DNA of 64,000 bases. Source: DASTFP01 sp963816855. Lineage in GTDB: Bacteria; Verrucomicrobiota; Verrucomicrobiia; Chthoniobacterales; Terrimicrobiaceae. Positions 17,616 to 27,169 of the stretch are shown here, piece by piece. Location of the stretch: the NCBI GenBank assembly GCA_963816855.1, contig CAWFMA010000012.1, forward strand, positions 1 to 64,000. The letters are read 5' to 3'. The notes under the pieces are model-generated. The model made no database searches and was not told where the DNA came from. It was given only the letters and a program-made list of their open reading frames with translations. The stretch's first letter is position 1, and every line of letters begins with the position of its first letter. A program made the translations under genes and the position numbers.

Positions 17616-18771
17616 GTGTGGTGTCCCATAAAGACAATTGTATATCGGGGTTGTTTTTGGTAGGCTAGCGATCATGCCAGCAGCTATACCGATTGAGGTG
17701 ACTGCCAGTCAGCAGAGGAAGCTCAAAGGTATCGTGAAGGCCAAGACCAGCAGCCAGCGTGATGTTTTCCGGGCTCGGATCATCTTGGGGTTGGCTCAGG
17801 GACTCTCCCACGACGCGATCGCCAAGGAGCAGTCTGTGAGTCTTTTGGCCATTGGACGTTGGCGGAAGCGCTGAGCGGCCAAGGGCTTTGAGGGTCTCCA
17901 AGACGCCCCTGGGAGGGGACGCAAGCCACGGCTTTCGGCCAGGGCTGTCGGAGGGGCCTTGAGTCTGGCGCGCACCCGGGCTTCGCACGGTGGGCCTTGG
18001 AGTGTGCGCGGAATGGCCAGTGAAACCGGCCTGAGCAAATCGAGCGTGCAACGACTCTGGTCGGCCCATCAACTGGAGCCCCACCGGGTGCGCGATTTCA
18101 AGCTCTGCAAAGACCTTCGGTTTGAGGAAAAATTCTGGGACGTCGTGGGCCTCTATCTCGACCCGCCCGAGCAGGCCTTGGTGCTCTGCAGCGATGAAAA
18201 GAGCCAGGCTCAGGCTCTCGAACGCACCCAGCCCGGATTGCCTTTGGGCCAGGGACACATTCGCACCCGGACCCATGACTACTACCGGCACGGAACGGTA
18301 ACCCTCTTTGCCGCCCTGGACTACCTTTCCGGCAAGGTGTTTGCCCACACCGCCCCGCGCCATCGCCATCAGGAGTGGCTCGCCTTCCTGCGCAAGATCG
18401 ACAAGGAAGTCGCCCCCGAGCTGGAGCTTCACATTATTTGCGACAACTATTCGACCCCCAAGCACGCCAAAGTCACCGCCTGGCTTAAGCGTCATCCCCG
18501 TTTTCACCTCCATTTCATTCCCACCTCTTCCTCCTGGCTCAATCTGGTGGAAGGCTTCTTTGGCGAAATCACCGCCAACGTCATCCCCCCGGGAAGCTTT
18601 CACAGCGTCGGAGCCCTGGTCGGCGACATCTTCCGCTTTCTCGATCATCACAATCGCAATCCCAAACCCGACCGCTGGACCGCGGACCCCAACCGCATCC
18701 TTGAAAAACTCGACCGCGCCTGGGAGGCCATGCTCGAAGAGATATACAATCCTATTTACGGGACGTCACAC
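17616..18771 (+). mobile_element. IS630-family insertion sequence, copy 2 (nearly intact)
   Basis: A 1156-bp element with inverted ends GTGTGGTGTCCCATAAA and, on the other strand, GTGTGACGTCCCGTAAA, flanked by TA on both sides (17614-17615 and 18772-18773). It is the same element as 1485-2639 in opposite orientation. Here the transposase frame is open except for one TGA. The insertion sits between two LysR remnants. Confidence 0.9.
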
Positions 18772-18774
18772 TAG
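17674..18774 (+). pseudogene. IS630-family transposase with a single in-frame TGA
   Basis: From ATG 17674 the protein runs MPAAIPIEVTASQQRKLKG through the HTH (QGLSHDAIAKEQSVSLLAIG) to TGA 17872-17874. It then continues in the same frame as AAKGFEGLQDAPGRGRKPR to the end. Copy 1 has TGG (Trp, in RWRKRWAARG) at this codon, so one point change explains the stop. The DDE residues are intact (LVLCSDEKSQ, HIICDNYST, NLVEGFFGEIT). The stop codon TAG at 18772-18774 is formed by the duplicated target TA plus the first flanking base G, so the element itself ends without a stop. Confidence 0.88.
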
Positions 18775-18829
18775 GAACTTTCGTCGAGCGCGAGCGTGAT
18801 TGTAAGCCTGTTACGGTCGGCCCTTGAGC

Positions 18830-19590
18830 TCATCTCAAATCTGACGAACCTTTCGAAACTGCAGTCTTACCCACAACCGGTTGCTGTTCCTTATACAAGC
18901 TAGGCGCGCTATGCGCCCGATCCGCCCCAACCGTGCGAACGATGGTGAGGAAACTCTGTGCCGCGACAGTAGATGCGCTTGAAATTGTGAAAGCACAGCC
19001 CACGATCATCGGGGGTGGTGTCGGTTCGATCGGGCGCAGTTTCACACGTGAGCCGGCCAAGCTGCGAAAGACCTCGGGCACTATGGCCACACCACGCCCG
19101 GATTCGACTGCCGCAAGCAGCGAGGTGGCACCATCGCACTCCACTGCAATCTCCGGCTTCACTTGGAGAGCTGCGAAGATTGTTTCGAGCATCTCGTGGT
19201 ATTCCGTGTACTCCGCCCGGGCATAAGCTGCAAGGGGCTCGCGCAGCAGGAGACGGAGCGGCACTTTCGTCATGCGGGCGAAGCGATGTTGGCGAGCTAC
19301 GGCCACACGAAGTGCGTAGCGCACGATTTCCTCGAACAGGATCCCTGGCTGCGGACGGCTGCCTGGTTTCACCATCACGGAAACGTGAACGCGCCCGTCG
19401 AGCAATGCGCTTTCGAGGGGTCGTCGCTGGCGAGATCCAAAAGCGTCACGCACACGCCTGGCGCACCTGTCTGAAATGCCGCCAGCGCGCGTGGGAGAAT
19501 TTCAGTTGTCGGCGAAGGCGCGTAACCGATGCGGAGTTCACCGGTCTCCCCACGGGCCAGGGCACGCACGGCCTTCAAAGCTTGGTCATC
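18830..19590 (-). pseudogene. LysR-family regulator, effector-binding domain remnant
   Basis: Two minus-strand frames give one substrate-binding domain. The first (about 19590-19430) reads ALKAVRALARGETGELRIGY, SPTTEILPRALAAFQ and VTLLDLASDD. The second (19430-18830) reads LESALLDGRVHVSVMV, RYALRVAVARQHRFA, LLLREPLAAYARAEYTEYH and VAIVPEVFRSLAG. The HTH domain is missing and a frameshift lies near 19435. Beyond 19590 the sequence changes into the oppositely oriented SnoaL-like gene, so the front was lost by rearrangement. Confidence 0.7.
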
Positions 19591-20134
19591 ACCGGACCTC
19601 GTTGACCTCTGGCTCGCGAGAGCTTTCAATGCGCAGGACGTCGAGGCCGCGGCAGCGATGTACCACCCCGAGGCGCGTGTGGTCCGGGTGGACCAGGTAC
19701 ACGGCACCGACGCAGTGGCGCATGGCGCCGCCGGGATTCGCGAGACCATGGCGGGCTACATCGGGCTGAAGCCGCACATGGACGTCGTCGTGCACCACGC
19801 GACCGTGTCTGGAGACTTCGCCCTGTGCCGGTCACAATGGCGCATCACCGGCACAGACAAGGACGGCAAGCCAATTGAAATCCACCATCACGGGATGGAG
19901 GTCATGCGCCGTCTGCCAAACGGTGAGTGGGTCTTCTTCATCGACCACCCGTGGGGAGCAGACTCCTCGTGGGCAGTGGACCGCCCCCACATACCGAATG
20001 ATGCGCGGCACGCTCGCGACTGGGGCTATGAGCCGGAATGGACGCTCGCACGCGGCCTCGCCGACTACGCATGGCTCAAGACGCAGGAGGCTCAAGCGCT
20101 CGGTGCGCAGGAAACGATGGTCGTGGACCTGTAA
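19590..20134 (+). CDS. SnoaL-like / NTF2-fold protein, 5'-truncated
   Basis: The frame reads LVDLWLARAFNAQDVEAAAA, MYHPEARVVRV, AGIRETMAGYIGLKPHM, then FALCRSQWRITGTDKDGK and MEVMRRLPNGEWVFFIDHPW. This is the cone-shaped NTF2/SnoaL fold with the typical Y-x-PEA-V and W-x-F-ID-P segments. The family includes isomerases, cyclases and many proteins of unknown role. No start codon lies near the beginning of the likeness. The open frame extends upstream only into antisense LysR sequence, so the natural N-terminus appears lost at the junction near 19590. About 50 residues follow the domain, ending at TAA 20134. Confidence 0.6.
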
Positions 20135-20429
20135 TAAGCAGAGACGGTCTAGGAAGAAAACGGGCATGCGAGTGCAGCGCCAAGCGACGTGGTAAAGATG
20201 GTCTCTGGCCGCTTTCCAACTAGCTTGCTCGCGTTGTGCAGGTCTAATTTTTCATGCCGCGCGAATGCTCTATTGCGTTGGATGTATCCAGATATTCACC
20301 AATCTGTTATGTGCTTTCCCGATCTCGTCGCTGCATCCGGCGGGCGGATATTTACCGCCTATTGGTTGATGGAGAACACAAAAAAGGGGGGTTCCTGGTC
20401 GGCGCTCGTGCTTTCATGGGTCGATGCGT
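20135..20429. other. Non-coding stretch, nothing recognised
   Basis: No domain, repeat or RNA-like structure is visible between the SnoaL-like gene and the small acidic ORF. Open frames on the plus strand here lack family likeness. Confidence 0.3.
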
Positions 20430-20658
20430 TTACTCCCAATTGCTGGTCTCGTCATAAGAGAGCCCGCATTGGGCGAGCGCCTCGTCGCTTTCCTCAGGCG
20501 TGGCGCCGTCGGCCTCATATTCCTCGAGGACGGTCTTCAGGTCCTCGCGGGTGGTTAGAACCGCGTCCTGAACCTCTTCAACCTCGGTTTGCTCCTCGGC
20601 GTAATCCCGAGCAGCATCTTCGAGGGCATCCCTCGAGGTGTTTCATTGTCGCTTCCAT
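20430..20658 (-). pseudogene. Small acidic coiled-coil protein with one frameshift
   Basis: ATG 20658 has an excellent Shine-Dalgarno sequence (AGGGAGG) and begins MEATMKHLE. One base out of frame, the same strand continues DALEDAARDYAEEQTEVEE, LKTVLEEYEADGATPEESD and CGLSYDETSNWE to TAA 20430. The total of 229 nt is one base off a multiple of three, so a single indel near 20630 separates start and body. The product would be a strongly acidic helical protein of about 75 residues. A sequencing error rather than a real mutation is possible. No known family. Confidence 0.45.
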
Positions 20659-20694
20659 GTTTTCAACCTCCCTTCCTTTTGAGTTGAGAGCCTG

Positions 20695-21045
20695 TCACTG
20701 GCTCAAGGTTTGAGATTCGACTATTACCTCGATCAGACGCATTTTCGCATGCACGGCCGCGAGGATCTTTTCATCAACTGAGCCGGCGATGACCAGGTAT
20801 TGCAGGACCGAGTCGCTCTGCCCGAGGCGATGCAGCCTGGATTCTGCCTGGCTCAAAACGCCTGGAGTCCAATCGAACTTTACGAATATCGCCTGGCTCG
20901 AAGCGGTCAGATTGACGCCAACACCCATCGCGGCAGTGGATCCGACGAACAATCGGACAGCAGGATCGTTCTGAAAGGTGTCCACGCGTGAATATCTCCA
21001 ATCGAGGCGGAGGCAAAAGTCTGCGCCATGCATCGAATCGTCCAA
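20695..21045 (-). pseudogene. SNF2-type helicase, C-terminal remnant
   Basis: The frame carries FQNDPAVRLFVGSTAAMGVG, VNLTASSQAIFVKFDWTPG, LSQAESRLHRLGQSDSVL and YLVIAGSVDEKIL. These are motifs V and VI of the SNF2/RecQ-like C-terminal helicase lobe, including the arginine-finger segment RxHRxGQ. The N-terminal lobe with Walker A and DExH boxes is missing; upstream sequence (to about 21200) has only weak further likeness in another frame. It is thus a 3' fragment of a DNA translocase, perhaps from a mobile-element or restriction-like locus. Confidence 0.7.
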
Positions 21046-21828
21046 GGAGTAAGCGGATGACGCGGCCCGCTGTCCTTCGGTCCAAAAATCTTTACGCTGC
21101 CGCCGAAAAAGCGATTGGCCGGTTCACAGACAAGATCTCGCGCTGGCGACGCAGGTATTCGACTTCGCGCTGAAGCCAGCGAAGCGCCCCTGGCCTGCCG
21201 CCCCATCCCGGCAGGTTCGTAAAGAATTGGGCTTCACACCGAGTTCCGCGGCGATCCGCGTGAGCGAAACGTTGACCGCTTCCTGACGCAACCGCGACCT
21301 GTTGCTGACTGTTCCCTTAGGCGCGATGGATTGGAGGCATGTTTGCATTTCTTTGTCGGGTATTCCGCCTTCCCTGTTCACCAAATCGGGAGAACTCTTC
21401 TTTAGAGGATTGGCTATTGTTGATTTCCGAAAAGGAGAAGCCGTACCTCCGATGCCCGCTCTCACCGTAGCCGCGAGCATAACTGCTTGGCACTTTGGGC
21501 ACCGTGTCAACCTGCGGGAAAGGAAGCAGAAAAAGCACGGTCCCTACTGACCAGGGGCTTGCCGACCGCGACCTTGCGGTTCGAGCTGTTGTGGACGGCA
21601 GAGATCCAAAGAGCACTACCGTGAAAGAAATCATGACTCGGCAAATCGCCTGCTGCATTCTCGATCGGCGTTGAGTACGCCAGCACCGACCTGAGAGACG
21701 CTCTTTTGCGCTCTGGCGCAACCCGCTCAATCATTGGTTTAAAAAAAACCAATCTGCCTGACCCGGCGAGGCCGAATTCATCCATGGGGAAAGCTGCTTG
21801 TGCGTTTCTCCCATTAGTCTTCAAAAAA
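21046..21828. other. Degraded stretch upstream of the TPR gene
   Basis: Minus-strand frames here include a CPKCQ motif (about 21500) and other short protein-like pieces, probably debris, but no family can be named. The 3' part is the leader of the TPR gene. Confidence 0.3.
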
Positions 21829-22308
21829 ATGAGTTGGCAAAGGCATGTGCTGGCTTCGCGGGGATATCTTGAGCTTGGAATGTTCGATGACGCGGAGCAG
21901 GCGCTAGAACAAATCAGAGGCGAGGATAAGACGCAGAGGGAGGTCCTCCACGCGGCATTGGTTATCTCCCTAGCAGCAGAGAATTGGGACAGGGCTGTTG
22001 CTATTGCCGCAGATCTTGTGAAAGCCGAACCAAAGAATCCGACGACGTGGATCCTGCTTGCCTACGCCGTGGGGCACGCGGGAAACGTTGAGCAAATGGA
22101 GTCGGTTCTTTTTAAAGCGCGAAAATGGCATCCGAGAGACCCGTTAATTCTTTTTAGACTTGCGTGCTGCGCGAGTGTGACAGGGCGCATAGAGGAAGCA
22201 AAACTGCGCCTGGGCAATGCCATTGATCTTGATGAGAGTGTTCGGAGGTTGGCGCTCGATGATGAGGATCTTCGGCCCCTATGGGATTGGCTGACCCAAA
22301 CGCCATAA
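21829..22308 (+). CDS. Small tetratricopeptide-repeat protein
   Basis: A 159-residue helical-repeat protein starting MSWQRHVLASRGYLELGMF. TPR-like helix pairs are visible: DDAEQALEQIRGEDKTQREV, NWDRAVAIAADLVKAEP, TWILLAYAVGHAGNVEQ, LILFRLACCASVTGRIEEA. It closes with ALDDEDLRPLWDWL, a combination I associate with a Verrucomicrobia-type TPR family. It probably acts as a protein-interaction module in the cytoplasm; the partner is unknown. The frame extends upstream to 21706, but ATG 21829 matches the family start. It looks intact despite lying among broken genes. Confidence 0.75.
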   Translation: MSWQRHVLASRGYLELGMFDDAEQALEQIRGEDKTQREVLHAALVISLAAENWDRAVAIAADLVKAEPKNPTTWILLAYAVGHAGNVEQMESVLFKARKWHPRDPLILFRLACCASVTGRIEEAKLRLGNAIDLDESVRRLALDDEDLRPLWDWLTQTP

Positions 22309-22436
22309 AAGATATCTCTGCTGTCCCGTGTTTTGCTTTGCCCACAATGCTTTACATTCACCTGGGCGGGACCCGTCGTGACGACGAAAATCATGAATAT
22401 GGGCTCCTCCGAAATGCATAAAATTCGACGGGAGAG

Positions 22437-22560
22437 ATGAATTCTCGTTGCTCCACGGGTGTTGAAGGACTGGATGAAATTCTGCACGGCGGCTTCCTTG
22501 AGCATCGTCTGTACCTCATCGGAGGTGACACTGGAGTTGGAAAGACTACTCTTTCGCAGT
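22437..22560 (+). pseudogene. KaiC-like ATPase, N-terminal fragment
   Basis: The frame begins MNSRCSTGVEGLDEILHGG, continues FLEHRLYLIGGDTGVGKTTL (Walker A GDTGVGKT) and SQFVADLH, then loses likeness near 22560. KaiC/RadA-type proteins have about 230 residues per ATPase domain, and only the first 40 remain. Immediately downstream the sequence becomes a CHAD-domain remnant on the opposite strand, so a deletion or inversion joined the two. Confidence 0.7.
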
Positions 22561-22569
22561 TCGTTGCAG

Positions 22570-23110
22570 ATTTGCATCGGTCGCGCTGCGCCGGGCAACC
22601 GCAAGGGCGCGCCGCGCCTTCTTGCACGCGGCTTTTAATCCGCTTCGAATCGATTTCGTCGTAAGGCGCTTCAGGGGCCACTTGTCGAGGCGACAAAGCG
22701 CGCGTTTCGATTTCAGCGGCAGCCTGTTTACTCCAATCCTCCTTTTCACTCTCCTCAATTACTTGGCGCAGACGAGCAGCCATCGCGGCCTGGATGCGAG
22801 CAACGCCTCCGGTGCCCGGCGCTTGCCAGACTTGACGATCAGCTTTTCGATCGTCTGCACCCGGACATGCGAGTCGCGGATCGACGACATTCGCTCGGCC
22901 GCTTTGCGCATCGCGGCGTTTCATCTTTGTAAAATGCCCCCTGTCCCCGGGCGCAGCAACCGGATCAATGCGCGAACCTTTAAGATGCTTGCGGGCCTCG
23001 TGCACTGCGGTGCTACGGGCTTGATCCGTGACCGTGAGTAGCTCCTTTAGCGTTCCTTCAAGTTCCTCCTGCGCGACCCGGCGCACCTGGCGAGCGAGCG
23101 ATTTTTTGCC
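22570..23110 (-). pseudogene. CHAD-domain protein remnant
   Basis: The minus strand reads RRVAQEELEGTLKELL, then the CHAD signature VHEARKHLKGSR. Across frameshifts it continues with RALIRLLRPG-like sequence, MRKAAERMSSIRDSHV, RVQTIEKLIVKSGKRR and PEALLASRPRW. CHAD domains are helical, His-rich domains that bind polyphosphate. Several frameshifts between 22990 and 22750 and the loss of the rest show that it is not functional. It meets the KaiC fragment tail to tail. Confidence 0.65.
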
Positions 23111-23264
23111 GGAGGCGGTAGCTCATCGCATGGACTATAATTGATGCTCGGGTCGAAGGGAATTGTGGGAAGCATTGTCGTTCCCGACGCAGGAGAGTGA
23201 CTGGATATCCAGGCTTTGGGAATGGCATTGGCTATTTCCATCTAAGGCGGCTTAGGATTCGCGC

Positions 23265-23393
23265 ATGACCGCAATTGATCGAATCAAGCCGTTTGCCGAA
23301 GACAAGGAAGACGTTCATGTCCTTATCCATAGGCCGTGGGTTACGAAGGGAGCCGCGGCACGGCAGACGCCGGAGAACGGGCCGCGCTTCTAG
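23265..23393 (+). CDS. Short ORF of 42 residues, possibly the truncated start of a gene
   Basis: ATG 23265 begins MTAIDRIKPFAEDKEDVHVL and ends at TAG 23391 after NGPRF. The first 25 residues look like the N-terminus of a globular protein, but the remainder does not, and I cannot name a family. It lies convergent to the aldolase gene. It is more likely a decayed gene start than a functional small protein. Confidence 0.3.
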   Translation: MTAIDRIKPFAEDKEDVHVLIHRPWVTKGAAARQTPENGPRF

Positions 23394-23459
23394 GCTACAG
23401 CGCCTACGACACCTTCACATCATTCGCGTCTGGAGGAGCGGATGCCTCGCCCGCAACTT

Positions 23460-24362
23460 TTACGTGCTGGACGCCTCGTAGATCCTCTGAATGGACGCAT
23501 CCAGCATGGCATTGAACTCGGAATCGGATTGTTGGGCCGTCAGCCCCTCGACCAGCGCCCGCGAGAAGCTCGCCACGATGCCGTGATTCCTGCGCAGGCG
23601 GTCGTTGGCTTCTGCCTGCGTATAGCCGCCCGACAGCGCGAGCACCCTCACGACATTGGGATGACGGACGCAATCGACATAGAAATCATCTTGCTCCGGG
23701 AGGGTGAGCTTGAGCATGACCAGCTGACCTGCGGGCAGTCTGTTGAGATTGTCGAGGATGGCCGCTTTGAGCAACTCCTCGGCCTGGGCTTTTTCGGGAC
23801 AGTGAATGTCCACTTCCGGCTCGACGATCGGCACCAGGCCGACGGCAATGATCCGCTCGGCTAGTTCGAACTGCTGGCTCACGATATCCTCAATGCTGGC
23901 CCGGTTGGCGTGCTTGATGACCGAGCGCATCTTGGTTCCGAAAATGCCCTTCGCTTTGGCTTTACCGAGGAGCGCAGCAAGCTCGGGCATGGGCTTCATC
24001 AACTGAACCCCGTCCTTCTCGGCGACTAGGCCCTTGTCGACTTTCAGAAAAGGCACCACGCGTTTCACTTTCCAAAGGTAGTCCGCGGTGGGCTGCCCAT
24101 CGACATTACTGTCCATGGTCCTCTCGAACAGGATGGCAGCCAGAATCCGCTCGCCGTTGAAGCTGGGGCTGGTCATAATGCGGCTGCGCATCCGATGCAC
24201 GATCGCAAGCATCTCGTCGTCGTTGGACCACGCATCTTCCTTGATTCCGTAAGATCCCAGCGCCTTGGGCGTGCTGCCCCCGCTTTGGTCCAGCGCCGCA
24301 ATGAAACCGGGATGTGTCTTCATTTTTTGCAGTTGTTCCTTGTTTATGTCGAGAGTCGTCAT
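23460..24362 (-). CDS. fda: Class I fructose-bisphosphate aldolase
   Basis: A full-length 300-residue class I aldolase of the bacterial Fda type. Diagnostic segments are GFIAALDQSGGSTPKAL (residues 19-35), AAILFERTMD, VVPFLKVDKGL, GIFGTKMRSVIK, the PIVEPEVDI strand and VVRVLALSGGYTQAEAN. It cleaves fructose-1,6-bisphosphate to DHAP and glyceraldehyde-3-phosphate through a lysine Schiff base in glycolysis and gluconeogenesis. The preceding gene on the strand is a phosphoglucose isomerase remnant whose stop overlaps this ATG by four bases, so the two once formed a sugar-phosphate operon. This gene appears intact. Confidence 0.9.
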   Translation of the reverse strand: MTTLDINKEQLQKMKTHPGFIAALDQSGGSTPKALGSYGIKEDAWSNDDEMLAIVHRMRSRIMTSPSFNGERILAAILFERTMDSNVDGQPTADYLWKVKRVVPFLKVDKGLVAEKDGVQLMKPMPELAALLGKAKAKGIFGTKMRSVIKHANRASIEDIVSQQFELAERIIAVGLVPIVEPEVDIHCPEKAQAEELLKAAILDNLNRLPAGQLVMLKLTLPEQDDFYVDCVRHPNVVRVLALSGGYTQAEANDRLRRNHGIVASFSRALVEGLTAQQSDSEFNAMLDASIQRIYEASST

Positions 24363-24940
24363 AACGCCTCCTTCAGTTGTCGGTAGTGGTTGATCAGGTT
24401 ATTGGTTGAGCTATCGTGAGCGAGAGCCGGTTCTTCCTTGCTCTCGAGTTCCGGGACGATCCGCTGCGCCAATTGCTTGCCCAGTTCGACGCCCCACGGG
24501 TCGAACGAGTCCATGCCCCAAATCGTGCCCGGCGTAAAAACATTGTGCTCGTAGAGGGCGATGAGCTTACCGAGGGTTTCCGGGTCAGACGCTCGGCCAA
24601 AATCGTGTTCGACGGGCGGTTGCCCTCGAAAACGCGGTGGGGCACCAGCCGATCCGAAGTCCCCTCCGCCTGGACCTGCTCGGCCGTCTTCCCGAACCGC
24701 CAGGAGAATGTCGTGGTGCCGGCCAAGCGGGTTGAGCGTCTGGCCAAAGGCGATGAAGTCACATGGGATGAGCCTCGTTCCATGATGGATCATCTGGTAA
24801 AAGCAGTGCTGGCCATTGGTCCCCGGCTCGCCAATATACACGGGGCCAGCGTCGCAGTCTACTTTGGAGCCGTCGAGCGTGACGTATTTGCCGTTGCTCT
24901 CCATCGTCAACCGCCTCGCCGCGCACAATAATACCATATT
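24359..24940 (-). pseudogene. pgi: Glucose-6-phosphate isomerase, C-terminal remnant with frameshifts
   Basis: The likeness begins at LTMESNGKYVTLDGSKVD and continues PVYIGEPGTNGQHCFYQMIH and CDFIAFGQTLNPLGRHHDIL. It shifts frame into FGKTAEQVQAEG, VPHRVFEGNRPSNTILAERL, then returns to LGKLIALYEHNVFTPGTIWG and FDPWGVELGKQLAQR. These are the C-terminal third of Pgi with the active-site GTNGQH region. The first about 350 residues are absent and two compensating frameshifts scramble roughly 60 residues. Its TGA overlaps the aldolase start (ATGA), a relic of an operon. Confidence 0.8.
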
Positions 24941-25759
24941 CCTGTAATCTCTGCGCGCGCAGAAAGACGACATTTACCTCTTCCAGGGACTCCTTGCAGG
25001 ATGAGAAGCGCTGGGACTGACCGCCTTGCTTTGGAAGAATCGTTCGAGATGCTTCCATGCAACCGCAAAAAGTTATCGAGATCAAACGAGACGCTTGGAG
25101 GACTCGTCGACGAAGGCTATTCAATCACAAAATTGACGTGCTCGGGGCTGTGGCAGCCTTCCACAGCTTCCTCAGAGGCGACTACTTATTCACGACTGGA
25201 GAAGATTCCTCATTTTCTTTTAGCTCCTTTTTCTGAGGAGACCTTCGCGTTGAGGCGTGGACGGAAGACCAAGACCAGGACGAAAAGCGACACCACGGCG
25301 CTGCCGGGTGTCCGCGCCGAACGGCGGTTCGTAGAAAGAAAGGAACACTTTGCCTTCGAGGCGCCGTTGGGGCCTGTGGTTGAGCTTCAGGATCGATTGA
25401 GCAAAGGATGAAATGGAAAATGCCGATCGACGTTTATGGCAAGGTGATTGAGGAAGCTTGGAAAACGAGGAAAAGCGGACCCGAAGGCGACCAGAAATCA
25501 GAATGTCGTTCGTGCGTTTCGCAACGCTCTAATCAGACGGCGGCCCTTGCACGCGATACCGTAGCAATGTCAACGGGAGCCTGTCGGGGTCAGAGCTTGA
25601 CGATATAATTATTTTCTGGTCAATTTTGTTTCAGACGCGAGCCTCTAGTCGCCGGCGGTGGCGAATAGTCGCTGCCCGCGAGGACAGCTGAGTTGGAGTT
25701 GTTCTGCGCCGCCAACCGCTACCTACGCTCTCCAGACGATCACAACGGGGCAACGCTCT
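24941..25759. other. No recognisable gene; probable debris
   Basis: A plus-strand frame (about 25190-25410) reads PFSEETFALRRGRKTKTR and RRFVERKEHFAFEAP and is followed by a second ORF overlapping by ATGA at 25408. On the minus strand KESLEEVNVVFLRAQRLQ lies just upstream of the isomerase remnant. None can be assigned, and none has both a credible start and a family. Confidence 0.3.
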
Positions 25760-26716
25760 ATGAATTTTATCAAACGAAGGATAAATGAACTACGTGGTAT
25801 CGCCGGGAGCGCGTATCGGCACGGCGCGGAGTTCGCTATGGCAGGATGGCCAAAGCGACCGGCCAATTGGCGTTGACCCGCCTGTCAACTCAACGGGAGT
25901 TTGAAGAACACACCGTTCGGACGCAGAGGGAAAGGGCTCGTCTAATAGAATTGGAGCGGACCCTTGCGCAAAATGCCCCTTCCTTTCAAACACCCGGATT
26001 CTGCTTGTCTGTGGTAGATGGACGGAGTTCCATAGCTCATGGGCATGGAGCTATGAATCGCAAGGCCGCAAACAGATTAACTGGCGAGAACACCTTCTGT
26101 GCCGCTCTTGTGGCCTTAACAATCGGATGCGCGCAGCGATCCATTTGTTGGCAGAAGTGGGCGTTTCGCTGAGACACTCGCAAGTCTACGCGACTGAGGA
26201 AACTACGCCTCTATTCGCCCGCTTGCGGCAGCGCTGTCCCTCGATCGTGGGAAGCGAATACATCGGCGGCACATCCCTCTCGGCGCAACCAACGCCGTCG
26301 GGATCACCAACCAGGATCTGACAAAATTGACGTTTCCGGACGAACAATTTGACCTGATTTTAAGCTTTGAAGTAATGGAACACGTCCCAAACTACTGCAA
26401 GGCTTTTGGGGAGTGCGCCCGCACCTTGAAACCGGGTGGCAAAATGCTATTTTCTGCCCCTTTCGATGCGAATGCCGCGCTCAATCGGATCCGTGCTCGT
26501 CTCCTTGCAGATGGCACGGTAGAGCACATCTTGCCTCCCGAATACCATGGCGATCCTCTAAACGCTGAAGGATGCTTGTGCTTTCAGCATTTCGGTTGGG
26601 AGATGCTGCAGCAAGTGAAGCAGGCAGGCTTCGCCAGGGTTTGGGCTCTCCTCTATCACTCGCGCGACTATGGATATTTGGGAAATGAGCAGATTCAATT
26701 TCTCGTCGAGAAGTAA
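25760..26716 (+). pseudogene. SAM-dependent methyltransferase with zinc-ribbon start, three frameshifts
   Basis: Four successive frames give one protein. MNFIKRRINELRGIAGSAYR starts it, then STQREFEEHTVRTQRERARL. Next comes CGRWTEFHSSWAWSY with NWREHLLCRSCGLNNRMRAA (a CxxC-type pair), QVYATEETTPLFARLRQR and VVGSEYIGG-like sequence. Finally TFPDEQFDLILSFEVMEHV, KAFGECARTLKPGGKMLF, EYHGDPLNAEG and GYLGNEQIQFLVEK. This is a class I methyltransferase domain (Methyltransf_11 type) as found in surface-polysaccharide loci. Frameshifts lie near 25860, 26015 and 26290. Only the last 129 codons form one open frame. Confidence 0.75.
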
Positions 26717-26875
26717 ACCGACGCGAAACGCGAATCTGGTGCGGATTCGCTTCTCAGTTCGTCGTTCATCGCCTTGACCTCCTCTACCTCGCATGCCTTT
26801 GAGGCCGAAATCATGCAAGAAAGAGAGAGCGTATCGTATTGTAGATAGTTACCGCAGATTTTTTTAAAGGAAAGT

Positions 26876-27100
26876 ATGACCCATCTGGAACTCTTGGAAA
26901 TGCAGCTGCGCAGAGCCGAAGAGAAGCGCGGCTCCGCCGCACTGCTGACGCGCATGATCAGGCAGAAAGTCGAAGAGATGAGGCAAAGGCTTTCTCCGGT
27001 CCCCGGGAAGCCGAATGCAAGCGAATTGAGGCTGAGCAGATTCCTCTTTAGGAACAGCAGCTTGCCGACGTATCAAGCCGGATTGAGGAAGGGAGCCTGA
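26876..27100 (+). CDS. Small helical hypothetical protein
   Basis: A 74-residue ORF with a clear ribosome-binding sequence (AAAGGAAAGT directly before the ATG). It begins MTHLELLEMQLRRAEEKRG and contains LTRMIRQKVEEMRQRLSP, a charged amphipathic helix that could form a coiled coil. The remainder is basic. No family is recognised and it has no partner gene. The good initiation signals make it more credible than most short frames in this region. Confidence 0.45.
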   Translation: MTHLELLEMQLRRAEEKRGSAALLTRMIRQKVEEMRQRLSPVPGKPNASELRLSRFLFRNSSLPTYQAGLRKGA

Positions 27101-27169
27101 CGGCTCCGCAGGGGCACGCAAACGAATAACCGTTCCTAACTCCGAACGGGCGTCTCGATTTACCTCCAG

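Noticed and set aside
17872..17874. In-frame TGA in the IS630 transposase as selenocysteine or programmed read-through
   Set aside because: Copy 1 has TGG at the same codon, and no SECIS-like hairpin is evident after the TGA; a point nonsense mutation is simpler.
25001..25608. Two plus-strand ORFs overlapping by ATGA at 25408
   Set aside because: The overlap looks like translational coupling, but neither product has a recognisable domain or a consistent start and the region is full of debris.
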